The notes below the pieces were generated by a model that worked only from the letters and a program-made list of their open reading frames with translations, ran no database searches and was not told the DNA's origin. A program made the translations under genes and the position numbers. Below, one piece after another: positions 1-8,831 of a DNA stretch of 64,000 bases; position 1 is the stretch's first letter; every line of letters starts with the position of its first letter. Source of the stretch: JAGXLC01 sp964585385 (GTDB taxonomy: Bacteria; Bacteroidota; Bacteroidia; Bacteroidales; UBA12077); NCBI GenBank assembly GCA_964585385.1, contig CAZPDP010000005.1, positions 1 to 64,000 of the forward strand. The letters are read 5' to 3'.

Positions 1-2179
1 TAATTCCATTCATCGGCGTACGTATTTCATGGCTCATGTTCGCAAGGAAGGCTGACTTCAGGCGATCGCTCTCTTCGGCTCTTTCTTTGGCTGCAAAGAG
101 TTCTTCATTGGTTTGTCTTAATTCCTCATTGATGTTCTCGTATTCTTCGTTTTGTGCCTGAATTTTTTTATTGCGTTCCTGAAGCATTTTTTCGGCTTTT
201 TTGCGGTCAGTGATGTTCAGCGCAGTAAATGTAACGCCTTTGGAATAATCGTTTTTATCGATGGGTGTGGAAGCCAGCAGTACATTGATCATTGTTCCGT
301 CTTTTTTTTGCCAAAGCGTTTCCACTTCGCCAGTTCCGGTTTTGCGAATTTGCTCATACTTTTCTTTTCCGACAAATTCATATTCTTTATGGGAAGGATA
401 TAGTATTTCGGCATTTTTTTCAACAAGTTCTTTCCTGGTATATCCTGTCATATCACAGATACGCGGATTAACTTCTTTCAGTACCCTGTTGACAACAACC
501 CCGATTCCGGTAGGAGCCACACGATAGATGCTGCGCATTTTTTCTTCGCTCTTGCGCAGCGCTTCTTCTGCTTGTTTCCGTTCAGTGATATCCATAATAT
601 GGCCGTACACCTCTGTAACGTTACCACTTTCCAACACAGCCTGTGCTGAAGTAAGAATCCATTTTCGCTTCCCCTGTACAGTTGTGATAGGGAATTCGAA
701 AGTATAAGGTGTTCCATCTTCTACGCAGCGTCTGAAAGCCGACTCAATTTTCGACTGGTCTTCTTTATCATAACACTCTAAGCTGCGCTCAATATGTCCG
801 GGTGACCCGGGCGTGAGTTCGCCGGGCACCATCCCGTGAATCCGGTAAGTTTCATCTGCCCAGGTCATTGATTCGCTCCTTTTATCATAAACCCAGCCAC
901 CGATTTTAGCAATCTGCTGGGTTACGTTTAATAGTTCCCGGCTTTGGCGCAGTGCTTCCTCTGCCTGTTTCTTTTCGGTGATGTCCGTACCAATAGATAG
1001 CACCATCTGAAATTCTTCATCTTCGGTAAGGATGGTGTTAGACCATTCAATCAGGCGTTGCTCTCCGGATTTCGTGATAATCGCATTCTCAAAATGATGA
1101 TCGATCCGTTTATTTTTCACAATTTCGCCCCAGACCTGATAAATTGTTTCCTCCAATTCTTCCGGGATGAAAGTATTAATCCATTTTTTGCCAATGACTT
1201 CTTCCGCTTTATAGCCGGTTAATCTTTCGGCATAGCTATTAAAAACTTTAATTGTAGATTTTTCGCCCAAGCCGATAATGATGTTGGGGGCATTGCTGAC
1301 AATTTTTTCAGACCATGTTTTTTCCTTTTTAAGGGCTTCTTCGGCTTTTTTGCGTTCGGTGATATTTCGGGTATTGAATAAAATTTGTTCCGGATTGCCT
1401 TTTTCATCCCTTAATAGGGTTCCTATGGTGTCAAACCACAAATATTCTCCGTCAATACGTTTATACCTAAATTCAACTCTCCGGTCTTCGCCTGATTTTA
1501 GAAAATAAGAGAGTTCCTTGCTAACATAAGCAACATCTTCGGGATGCACAAAGTCCATCACATTTTTTCCAATCAAATAATCGGTATCATACCCTAGTAT
1601 TTCGTGCGATTTACCGACTAAAGTGAAGTTAGCTTCCAAATCGGTTAGCGCAGTCATATCGATGTTACTGTCAAAAGCCCTTTGTAAAAGATATTTTCTT
1701 TCTTTTAATGCCTTTTCTGCATATCTTTCTTCTGTTTTATCCTGCAAAACAGCCACGGCATACTTTACTTTGCCCTTTTCATCTTTTATGGGAAACAGGG
1801 TCTCGTGAAAAATCCTTTTTTCTTCCTTCGTATTCCATTTATTTTCCCTGGTCCCCAAATCGTATTCAAACTCATGGTCATAAGTCTCTCCCCTGTATAC
1901 TTTCTCATACTTCTTTTTTTCTCCCACTGTCTTAGAATAAGCATCTGTCAATACATTAAACTTACCAATGCCTTCTTTCATGGTGGGCAAACCAAGCAAT
2001 TCTTTTTGGGCTGGATTCATCTCATACGAAAAACCCTCTTCATCAAAAACCTGAATACCCAGGGTAAGGTTGTCCACAATCTTTTTATGCAGGAAACCGG
2101 ACTGTTTTAACTGTTCGTTTTCCTTTTCCAGTTCTTTGATTCTTTCCTTTAATTGGGCGGGATTGTCTGATGATTCCAT
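1..2179 (-). CDS. Multi-PAS sensor histidine kinase (C-terminal part beyond window)
   Basis: I translated this frame from the ATG at 2179-2177 down to base 1 and found no stop, giving about 726 residues cut by the left edge. It contains five consecutive PAS/PAC units separated by the usual linkers (ITERKKAEEALKK and similar, near residues 150, 278, 403, 535 and 660), then a coiled coil. The dimerisation/phosphoacceptor H-box SHEIRTPMNG has its histidine at about residue 717. There is no signal peptide or membrane segment, so the visible part is a cytoplasmic sensor. The ATPase domain, and perhaps a receiver, must lie to the left. The gene is transcribed away from the PAS-HTH genes at 2580 and 3350. 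What the PAS domains sense is not visible. Confidence 0.93.
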   Translation of the reverse strand, partial: MESSDNPAQLKERIKELEKENEQLKQSGFLHKKIVDNLTLGIQVFDEEGFSYEMNPAQKELLGLPTMKEGIGKFNVLTDAYSKTVGEKKKYEKVYRGETYDHEFEYDLGTRENKWNTKEEKRIFHETLFPIKDEKGKVKYAVAVLQDKTEERYAEKALKERKYLLQRAFDSNIDMTALTDLEANFTLVGKSHEILGYDTDYLIGKNVMDFVHPEDVAYVSKELSYFLKSGEDRRVEFRYKRIDGEYLWFDTIGTLLRDEKGNPEQILFNTRNITERKKAEEALKKEKTWSEKIVSNAPNIIIGLGEKSTIKVFNSYAERLTGYKAEEVIGKKWINTFIPEELEETIYQVWGEIVKNKRIDHHFENAIITKSGEQRLIEWSNTILTEDEEFQMVLSIGTDITEKKQAEEALRQSRELLNVTQQIAKIGGWVYDKRSESMTWADETYRIHGMVPGELTPGSPGHIERSLECYDKEDQSKIESAFRRCVEDGTPYTFEFPITTVQGKRKWILTSAQAVLESGNVTEVYGHIMDITERKQAEEALRKSEEKMRSIYRVAPTGIGVVVNRVLKEVNPRICDMTGYTRKELVEKNAEILYPSHKEYEFVGKEKYEQIRKTGTGEVETLWQKKDGTMINVLLASTPIDKNDYSKGVTFTALNITDRKKAEKMLQERNKKIQAQNEEYENINEELRQTNEELFAAKERAEESDRLKSAFLANMSHEIRTPMNGI

Positions 2180-2579
2180 AAAACTTTAATTTATAAGAAA
2201 TGATAATTTACGAATATAAATTCTATTCTACAATAAGACTTTACTCTGATATGTTTTTCAAAGTTACACCAGGAAAATCTCAACAAATTTTTAAAGTTAG
2301 CAAATCATTAAATTCCTTGAGAATCAAAAGAAAACCCATAATAGCATTTTGATGTATTGATATTTTGTGATGGTTAATGTATTTATGTTTTACATGAAAA
2401 GATTATACTTCCTTCTATCATTATTGGAACACAGAACCGTCAAAAGCCGGTCAAAGTGACACGGATGCAACAAGTATATTTCCCCAAAAATCTATTTCAA
2501 AGAAATCATAACTTTCGTAAATTGCATTGTGTTTATTTTGATTTTTAACTATATACGAATCTCTAAATCTTTGTAACAT
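2180..2579. other. Divergent intergenic region, 400 bp
   Basis: This AT-rich stretch separates the histidine kinase (minus) from the first PAS-HTH gene (plus). I see no gene or strong hairpin. A box at 2566-2573 (AATCTTTG) resembles the Bacteroidota -7 element TAnnTTTG with one mismatch, and a TTTTG lies about 20 bases before it. If this is real, the downstream mRNA would have almost no leader. Confidence 0.4.
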
Positions 2580-3230
2580 TTGAAATCCCGTATATTTTCT
2601 AAATACCTGATCAACCAGTTTGACTTCCCCATGCTCTGTATAGATACGAATTATCGCATACGACTTATGAATCAGGCATTTAAGTATTGTTTTCATGTAG
2701 AGGAAAACCACCTGTTAAACCAACATATGCATGAGCTTTTTGGTGAAGAGCAGTTTCAAAAGTATATCAAAGAAACTATTGATCAAAGCTTAGAGGGCAC
2801 TCTCTTAAACAGCATTTGTTTTTTGAAGGATCATACGGGAGTGAAAAAAAACATCAACCTGGAATACATCCCATTTTCTAAGGAAAGTGATATTCAGGGA
2901 CTCATCCTACTTTTCAGGATGGGGAAAGGCACTAAAAATAAGGTGCTAAGCAGCCGATGGAGTGAATATGAAACAATGAAACAACATATTGATCAGCCAT
3001 TACAAACTTATTACGAAGACTTTAAAAGACGGCTGAAAACCCAGTATCCCCATTTAACCAATAAAGACCTTACTCATTGCTGTCTTATTCGAATGAATCT
3101 CTCTACCGAAGAAACGGCAAGATATTTCAATATCAACCCCACCAGCGTTCAAAGGAAGCGGGTGAGACTTAAAAAGAAGCTAAGCCTTTCAAAGGAAGCT
3201 GACCTGACAGAATTTTTATTTGCTTTTTAA
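2580..3230 (+). CDS. PAS-HTH transcriptional regulator (paralog 1)
   Basis: This 216-residue soluble protein has an N-terminal PAS domain (about residues 10-113) and a C-terminal helix-turn-helix (147-216). The HTH contains LIRMNLSTEETARYF and VRLKKKL, the form of LuxR/GerE-like HTH common at the C-terminus of Bacteroidota regulators. The reading frame opens directly after an in-frame TAA (2574-2576), so the start is TTG at 2580. The only ATG that could replace it (residue 18) would remove the first PAS strand. It is a tandem paralog of the gene at 3350, with the same domain order and nearly the same HTH core. It lacks a receiver domain, so any signal probably acts through the PAS pocket. Ligand and target are unknown. 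Confidence 0.8.
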   Translation: MKSRIFSKYLINQFDFPMLCIDTNYRIRLMNQAFKYCFHVEENHLLNQHMHELFGEEQFQKYIKETIDQSLEGTLLNSICFLKDHTGVKKNINLEYIPFSKESDIQGLILLFRMGKGTKNKVLSSRWSEYETMKQHIDQPLQTYYEDFKRRLKTQYPHLTNKDLTHCCLIRMNLSTEETARYFNINPTSVQRKRVRLKKKLSLSKEADLTEFLFAF

Positions 3231-3349
3231 TTGAACTATTGATGTCATAGGTTTGTCACGTAACTATAATAAAGATATTCCGTAATGCGTTATAGTTAAC
3301 AGGTTATGAGGGAATTAAGTTAAACGAGATATGCTAATATTCATTTATC

Positions 3350-4345
3350 GTGGGGATTAAGGGTTTTTACCGAAATATCAATAGTTATAACTTTCCTATC
3401 TTATGTTTTGATCTGTACCATCGCATAAAATACATGAATATTACGTTCAAACGTGTATTTAATGTCAGAACACATAAACTTCTCAACCAGAATGCCGCTT
3501 TATTCTTCGGAGAGCATGCATTTCAGAGTTATGTGAAACAGAACATTAATAAAGCAGGCAAAGGAGAGCTGGTAAGTCATATTGACTCACTAACAGTTCA
3601 AAACGGTTTGAAACAAAGCATGACCCTTGATTATTTTCCCTTATACTCAGAAAAAAGAAAAATAGAAAGGGTATTGATTCTTTTCAGAGTCAATGATAAT
3701 GATGAATCAACCTTTAAACACCAACAAGACTATCATGAATTTGTTAAAATATTAAATTCCCTTGACGAGGTGGTTTGCATTACAAAAAGGGATTTTGAGA
3801 TCATATTTTTCAATCAAAAAGGAAAGGAAATCTTCAATAAAAACAATGAGCCAATCAATGGCAGGAAATGTTATGAGGTCATACATGGCAGCAATTCTCA
3901 ACCAAAGACATGTCCTTTAGTCAAGGCTAATAAAACCAATCATTTGAGTAAAGAATCCATTACTTTTTTTGAAAACGGTCACATCATAAAAGCTACCCCG
4001 ATTTTTGACCCACAGGGAAATTGTTCCAGCATCCTTCACCAGATCACCCCAAACTTAAAAGTCCAAAAAGAAAATCTTAGCATGGAAGAAGTAAGGTTGC
4101 GAACCATTGAACAGGAAATCCACAAGTTCGATGATTTTAAGAAACGGCTGAGTAAGGCATATCCAGAGCTGACCTCATACAATCTAAATCACGCTGCACT
4201 GATCCGTATGAACCTTTCCTCCAAGGAAATAGCAAGATATTTTAATGTCAATTCCACCAGCATACAACGGGCAAGAGTTAGACTGAAAAAGAAGCTGAAT
4301 CTTCCGTATGAGGAAAGTTTATTTAATTTTTTGTTACATTTTTAA
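3350..4345 (+). CDS. PAS-PAS-HTH transcriptional regulator (paralog 2)
   Basis: This 331-residue soluble protein has a first PAS domain (about 7-112) that aligns with the single PAS of the preceding gene, a second PAS domain (128-232) and a C-terminal LuxR-like HTH (260-331, with LIRMNLSSKEIARYF and RVRLKKKL). The second PAS carries GRKCYEVIHG followed 14 residues later by a second cysteine (C174, C188). Paired cysteines of this kind occur in some redox- or metal-responsive PAS domains. The start is GTG at 3350, since no in-frame ATG lies between it and the upstream TAA at 3335. The gene follows its paralog after 119 bp and probably arose by duplication plus gain or loss of a PAS domain. Ligand and DNA target are unknown. 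Confidence 0.82.
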   Translation: MGIKGFYRNINSYNFPILCFDLYHRIKYMNITFKRVFNVRTHKLLNQNAALFFGEHAFQSYVKQNINKAGKGELVSHIDSLTVQNGLKQSMTLDYFPLYSEKRKIERVLILFRVNDNDESTFKHQQDYHEFVKILNSLDEVVCITKRDFEIIFFNQKGKEIFNKNNEPINGRKCYEVIHGSNSQPKTCPLVKANKTNHLSKESITFFENGHIIKATPIFDPQGNCSSILHQITPNLKVQKENLSMEEVRLRTIEQEIHKFDDFKKRLSKAYPELTSYNLNHAALIRMNLSSKEIARYFNVNSTSIQRARVRLKKKLNLPYEESLFNFLLHF

Positions 4346-4415
4346 CTAATGTTTGTATTTGTCACATATTTGTCATATTAGCCTATAGCAATGAATTATT
4401 TATGAAATTCTATTT

Positions 4416-4585
4416 TAGCCTGCATTATTCATAAATTTTTATAAATATGAATAAAATGTAGGTTAACCCCCGACTTAGGTAAACTTAAATTTTTGAAAAA
4501 AATTTTAGTGAACCTTAGTCGCTGTCGGAGACAGGAATAATTCTTGAACGGCGAAGCCCTCAACGAAGTTAATTATTCGGGTTAG
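4416..4585 (+). repeat. Intergenic hairpin repeat, copy A (full length)
   Basis: This lies in the 318-bp gap between the second PAS-HTH gene and the receiver gene, which holds no other feature. The 5' block (35 bases from 4416) is identical to copy B at 8653. A long hairpin follows, with arms 4471-4494 and 4498-4521 (about 20 of 24 positions pair). Then comes a small hairpin CTGTC-GGA-GACAG (4522-4534) and a 3' segment ending ATTATTCGGGTTAG. Related copies lie at 8653, 11669, 22546 and 46341, all just after stop codons. It may act as a structured 3' UTR, a terminator or a miniature mobile repeat. Confidence 0.75.
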
Positions 4586-4663
4586 CAGCGAAATAATCTA
4601 TATGTTGAATGAAAGGGCAGAAATTTTGTTTTATAAAATGAAGTATTTAACCCAACAAAAATA

Positions 4664-5038
4664 ATGAAGAAGCCTACCATCTTAATTGTTGACTCGGATG
4701 AATTTAGCAGACTTCTGCTTGAAGAGACTTTCCCGTTGATATTTCCCGAATCAGCAAATTATCAAGTCCTATCGACACCTTATGGCAAGGAGGCACTAAA
4801 ATATTGCTGTGAATATGGGATTGATCTTATTATTACGGAGGTACGGTTAAAAGATATGGAAGGCTGGCAGTTAACTCAAAAGATCAAAGAAATCTATCCT
4901 TCCATTCCCATCATTATCCAGACTGCCGTAATAACAGATGATATCGAAAAAATGGTTCGGAATGCGGGCGCAGATAGTTTTATTGCCAAGCCCATCAATA
5001 TTTATGAGATGCAAAAGAAGGTTCAGAGTGTTCTGTAA
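4664..5038 (+). CDS. Single-domain receiver protein with Glu at the phosphorylation site
   Basis: This 124-residue protein is a stand-alone CheY-like receiver with no output domain. The acidic start (IVDSDE, D10/D12), the conserved Thr region (IIIQTAV) and the C-terminal lysine (FIAKPIN) are present. The normal Asp of the D-x-x-M-P motif is replaced: the site reads IITEVRLKDMEGW, with E59 where Asp should be and Lys in place of Pro. Glu at this site often mimics the phosphorylated state, so the protein may be locked active or not be phosphorylated at all. It stands alone after repeat copy A, downstream of the PAS-HTH pair. Its partner could be the nearby kinase, but nothing shows that directly. 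Confidence 0.85.
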   Translation: MKKPTILIVDSDEFSRLLLEETFPLIFPESANYQVLSTPYGKEALKYCCEYGIDLIITEVRLKDMEGWQLTQKIKEIYPSIPIIIQTAVITDDIEKMVRNAGADSFIAKPINIYEMQKKVQSVL

Positions 5039-5217
5039 AAATCTTTTTTATATTTTTTGATTCTTGATGTCCTGACATTCTCCAAATTAGCTCAACTTTG
5101 GATCCTATTAGGGAATTGATTTTGACAAAACCATCCAGTATATTTCCTGTTGGGCTAATAATAAAAGTTGGTAAAAGTTTTATTTTCGCGCCTTACTTAT
5201 AAATTTATGAAAACTAT

Positions 5218-5225
5218 TATCTTTG
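5218..5225 (+). promoter_or_regulatory. Probable -7 promoter box
   Basis: TATCTTTG matches the Bacteroidota -7 consensus TAnnTTTG and ends 28 bases before the ATG of the M23 peptidase gene. No clear TTTG (-33) box is seen at the right spacing. The rest of the 215-bp gap from 5039 holds nothing I recognise. Confidence 0.5.
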
Positions 5226-5253
5226 TATATTTTATAAAAAGAAATAATGGGTA

Positions 5254-6126
5254 ATGGCTGAAAAGGACAACAAAAAAAAGCATGGGTTTTTCCGGAAACT
5301 TCGCAACAAATACAGGCTGATCATATACAATGATGACACCTTTGAAGAAGTTTGGTATTTTCGTTTAAGCCGATTAAATGTTATTGCCGTTTTGGGCACA
5401 AGCACAATCATCCTGATTACCCTTGTTATAATTCTTATAGCCTTTACTTCGCTCAAGGAGTTTATCCCGGGTTATCCGGAGGGGGATTTACGAAGAAATA
5501 TAATATCCAATTATCATAAAATAGATTCACTGGAGAAGGAGCTGGAGTTAAGGGAACAATACCTTACAAATCTTCATCATATTATGTCAGGGAAAACACC
5601 AGAAGATATCAAAGCTTCCCAGGAAACTACAAAGTCTGTCCAGCAGGTGAATTTTACACCTTCCAGACAGGATTCAATTCTGAGAGAGCAAATTGAGAAA
5701 GAAGAAAAATATACACTTGCAGTGGGTTATGAAGAATCAAAGGAAAGAGACCTCTCCAAAATTCACTTTTTTGCTCCCGTAAAAGGCATGATTACTAATT
5801 CCTTTAATCCCAAAGAAAATCACTTTGGTACAGATTTGGTTGCCGGAGACAAGAATGTGGTGATGGCCACACTTGATGGTACAGTTACGATGGCTAACTG
5901 GACGTTAAAGACAGGTTATGTTATTCAGATTCAACATTCTAATGATATTCTTTCAGTATATAAGCATAATGCTGAACTGCTGAAAGAGGTGGGCGATCAT
6001 GTCAAAGCTGGTGAAGCAATTGCCGTTATAGGAAATTCAGGAGAACTTTCCAGTGGCCCCCATTTGCATTTTGAATTATGGCGAAACGGCTCACCCCTGG
6101 ATCCGGAAAAGTACATCATTTTTTAG
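5254..6126 (+). CDS. Membrane-anchored M23 (LytM) peptidoglycan endopeptidase
   Basis: This 290-residue protein has a cytoplasmic basic N-terminus, one membrane helix (about 42-65), a coiled-coil stretch (about 85-105) and a C-terminal LytM domain (171-290). All zinc ligands are visible: H190 and D194 in HFGTD, H270 and H272 in HLHFEL, plus the catalytic-region H238. It is therefore predicted to be an active DD-endopeptidase that cuts peptide crosslinks in the periplasm. It is the first gene of a run with dxr (30 bp later) and rseP (6 bp later). I recall this M23-dxr-rseP order from other Bacteroidota. A -7 box lies at 5218. Confidence 0.92.
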   Translation: MAEKDNKKKHGFFRKLRNKYRLIIYNDDTFEEVWYFRLSRLNVIAVLGTSTIILITLVIILIAFTSLKEFIPGYPEGDLRRNIISNYHKIDSLEKELELREQYLTNLHHIMSGKTPEDIKASQETTKSVQQVNFTPSRQDSILREQIEKEEKYTLAVGYEESKERDLSKIHFFAPVKGMITNSFNPKENHFGTDLVAGDKNVVMATLDGTVTMANWTLKTGYVIQIQHSNDILSVYKHNAELLKEVGDHVKAGEAIAVIGNSGELSSGPHLHFELWRNGSPLDPEKYIIF

Positions 6127-6156
6127 AACTTCACAGACAAAGCAACGAACTTCCTC

Positions 6157-7326
6157 ATGATTCAAAAAAAAAGTATAGCAATTTTAGGCTCAACTGGTTC
6201 TATTGGTACTCAGGCTCTTGATGTAATAAGAAAATACCCTGATTATTTTTCGGTTGAAGTGCTTTCTACCAATTCAAATACTGAGTTGCTCAAAGAACAG
6301 ATAGAGGAATTTAAACCTGAAGTGGCTGTTGTATGCGATGAAAAAAAAGCTGTTGAACTGGAAAATATATTTCAGAAATCCACGGTTAAAATATATAAAG
6401 GACTGGAAGCGTTATCCCAGGTAAGCATGCATGATTCTGTGGATATTGTTCTTTCTGCATTGGTTGGTTATTCTGGACTGATCCCCACTGTGAATGCTAT
6501 AAAAGCCGGAAAAAATATCGCACTGGCCAATAAAGAAACAATGGTAGTGGCAGGAGATTTGATCAACAGACTGGCCCATCAGCATAAGGTTGATATTTTA
6601 CCGGTAGACTCTGAACATTCTGCCATATTTCAGTGTATGAGAGGGGAGAATGAAAAACAGGTAGAAAAGATATATCTGACAGCATCAGGAGGTCCTTTTC
6701 GAAATTATTCAGAAGAGCAGCTGGCCGATGTGACGATAGAGCAGGCGCTGGAACATCCCAACTGGGAAATGGGAAATAAAATTACCATTGACTCAGCTAC
6801 CCTTATGAATAAAGGGTTTGAAGCTATTGAAGCCAAGTGGTTTTTCAACCTGGAACCCGGACAGATTGATGTTATAATACACCCACAGTCTATTATTCAC
6901 TCAATTGTCCAGTTTGTTGATGGTTCCATGAAAGCGCAAATGGGTTTGCCGGATATGAAGCTGCCTATTTTATATGCTTTAACTGCTCCGGATAGAATTA
7001 AGACGAACTTTGAAAGATTTGATTTTAATAAGATTACAAATTTTACTTTTGAACAACCAAATACAAAAAAATTTCGTAATCTTGCACTTGCTTATGAAGC
7101 AATGAAGGCAGGAGGGAATATGCCATGTGTTTTGAATGCAGCAAATGAGATAGCTGTAGAGGCGTTTTTAAATGAAAAGATTGGTTTTGGAAAAATTTCA
7201 TTGGTAGTGGAAGAAACACTAAAGAAGGCGCCATTCCTGAATGCACCCAACCTGGAGGATTATATTCAAACCGATAAGGAAGCCCGGGTGATTGCTTCTG
7301 AATTGATTATGAAAAAAGTAAAATAG
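6157..7326 (+). CDS. dxr: 1-deoxy-D-xylulose 5-phosphate reductoisomerase
   Basis: This enzyme converts DXP to 2-C-methyl-D-erythritol 4-phosphate with NADPH, the second step of the MEP isoprenoid pathway. The 389 residues match the family length. The NADPH loop GSTGSIG is at 11-17. The metal ligands are D151 and E153 in PVDSEHSA and E222 in NKGFEAIEA. The flexible-loop motif HPNWEMG begins at H200. The organism therefore makes isoprenoids (quinones, undecaprenol) by the MEP route. The gene sits between the M23 peptidase and rseP with short gaps, so it is probably co-transcribed with them. Confidence 0.98.
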   Translation: MIQKKSIAILGSTGSIGTQALDVIRKYPDYFSVEVLSTNSNTELLKEQIEEFKPEVAVVCDEKKAVELENIFQKSTVKIYKGLEALSQVSMHDSVDIVLSALVGYSGLIPTVNAIKAGKNIALANKETMVVAGDLINRLAHQHKVDILPVDSEHSAIFQCMRGENEKQVEKIYLTASGGPFRNYSEEQLADVTIEQALEHPNWEMGNKITIDSATLMNKGFEAIEAKWFFNLEPGQIDVIIHPQSIIHSIVQFVDGSMKAQMGLPDMKLPILYALTAPDRIKTNFERFDFNKITNFTFEQPNTKKFRNLALAYEAMKAGGNMPCVLNAANEIAVEAFLNEKIGFGKISLVVEETLKKAPFLNAPNLEDYIQTDKEARVIASELIMKKVK

Positions 7327-7332
7327 AATTAG

Positions 7333-8655
7333 ATGGAAATATTAATTAAAGCATTACAACTCATTTTAAGTTTATCGATACTTGTCATTTTACATGAATT
7401 TGGACATTTCATTTTTGCAAAGCTATTCAATACAAGAGTAGAAAAGTTTTACCTGTTTTTTAATCCTGGCTTCTCACTTTTTAAGGTAAAAAAGGGTGAA
7501 ACAGAATATGGAATGGGATGGTTGCCATTAGGCGGTTATGTGAAAATCTCCGGAATGATAGACGAGTCGATGGACAAGGAACAAATGAAGAAACCGCCAC
7601 AGCCCCATGAATTCCGGGCCAAACCTGCATGGCAACGGTTATTGATTATGCTGGGCGGTGTTATGGTTAATTTCATTCTTGCCATCATTATTTATGCGGG
7701 CGTTTTATTTGTATGGGGTGAAAAATATCTGCCCACTGAAGAGGTCAATAAAAACGGTTTTATGGTAGATTCACTTGCTGAATCTGTTGGATTTCAGGAT
7801 GGAGATAAGATTATAGCTGTAAATGGCAAGCATATAGAGAAGTACAGGAACATATTTCAGGAAATCATCCTTGACCGGCCGGCTACGGTTGAAGTTAAGA
7901 GAGGTTTTGAAACGAAAAGGATTACAATTCCGGATTCCGTGTTTCCTCAACTACTTAATAACCCACAGTTTTTCCAGCCAAGATTCCCTCCCAGTATAGG
8001 AAAGATTAAAGAGGGGGCGCCTGCAGCTAAAGCAGGTTTGAAGGCAGGAGACCGTATTGTTGCTATCAATGGGGAAGAAATACATTTTCACGATCAACTG
8101 CAAGATAAGCTTAGTGGCCTGAAAAATAAGGAGATAAGCCTGAAGGTTATACGAGGTGATGAAACCAGGGAATTCAGCCTGACTGTCAATGAAAAGGGAC
8201 ATATTGGATTTTACGCATCAGCTAATATGTCCGAAATATACAACCTGAGAACCATCAATTATGGAGTACTTACCTCTATTCCCGCCGGAATAGGCAAGGG
8301 GGTGGAAACATTTAAAAGTTATCTGAAACAGCTGGGGCTGATATTTACCCCGGAAACAGGAGCTTATAAGGAAGTAGGAAGCTTTATCACAATAGGTAAA
8401 ATATTCCCGGGCACCTGGGACTGGTATTCTTTCTGGAATTTAACAGCCTTCTTGTCGATTATCCTGGCTATAATCAACGTGCTACCCATTCCTGCGCTTG
8501 ATGGAGGGCATGTGATGTTTCTTTCTTACGAAATCATCTCTGGTCATAAACCCAGTGATAAGTTCCTTGAATATGCACAAATTGTGGGTATGCTGATTAT
8601 TCTTACAATATTTGTTTATGCTATAGGGAATGACTTTGTGAGGCATATCTTTTAG
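7333..8655 (+). CDS. rseP: Site-2 intramembrane zinc metalloprotease RseP
   Basis: This 440-residue polytopic inner-membrane protease of family M50 carries the zinc motif HEFGH (H21, E22, H25) in the first membrane helix and the third ligand D390 in PIPALDGGH. Two PDZ domains lie between (about residues 130-200 and 210-290; the second begins near KEGAPAAKAGLKAGD). The family cuts membrane-bound anti-sigma factors and leftover signal peptides. The start codon is 6 bp after dxr, so the two are probably translated from one mRNA. The stop codon TAG (8653-8655) is itself the first bases of repeat copy B. Confidence 0.96.
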   Translation: MEILIKALQLILSLSILVILHEFGHFIFAKLFNTRVEKFYLFFNPGFSLFKVKKGETEYGMGWLPLGGYVKISGMIDESMDKEQMKKPPQPHEFRAKPAWQRLLIMLGGVMVNFILAIIIYAGVLFVWGEKYLPTEEVNKNGFMVDSLAESVGFQDGDKIIAVNGKHIEKYRNIFQEIILDRPATVEVKRGFETKRITIPDSVFPQLLNNPQFFQPRFPPSIGKIKEGAPAAKAGLKAGDRIVAINGEEIHFHDQLQDKLSGLKNKEISLKVIRGDETREFSLTVNEKGHIGFYASANMSEIYNLRTINYGVLTSIPAGIGKGVETFKSYLKQLGLIFTPETGAYKEVGSFITIGKIFPGTWDWYSFWNLTAFLSIILAIINVLPIPALDGGHVMFLSYEIISGHKPSDKFLEYAQIVGMLIILTIFVYAIGNDFVRHIF

Positions 8656-8752
8656 CCTGCATTATTCATAAATTTTTATAAATATGAAAAAAATTTTAGT
8701 GAACTTTAGTCGTTGTCGGAGACAGGAATAATTTTTGGATTATTCGGGTTAG
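8653..8752 (+). repeat. Intergenic hairpin repeat, copy B (internally deleted)
   Basis: The first 35 bases are identical to copy A and overlap the rseP stop codon. About 44 bases of copy A, including the left arm of the long hairpin, are missing here, and the junction lies at a short TGA repeat. The small hairpin is kept as TTGTC-GGA-GACAG (8713-8725). Its first pair has changed from C-G to T-G wobble, so the stem is maintained. The copy ends with ATTATTCGGGTTAG before tatA. Confidence 0.72.
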
Positions 8753-8831
8753 AAATAATGTGGGTCCTTGATTTTTAAATTGTTTAGAAAATCGTTAATT
8801 TAGCAGAACTGTAAAATTAAATCTCAGATAT

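Noticed and set aside
1..2179. Possible frameshift in the left-edge kinase, since only short frames are obvious there
   Set aside because: Reading the frame from 2179 to base 1 gave continuous PAS sequence without a stop, so the gene is simply cut by the window edge.
2451..2711. 86-residue minus-strand frame over the start of the PAS-HTH gene
   Set aside because: No domain, no promoter and overlap with a clear PAS coding region.
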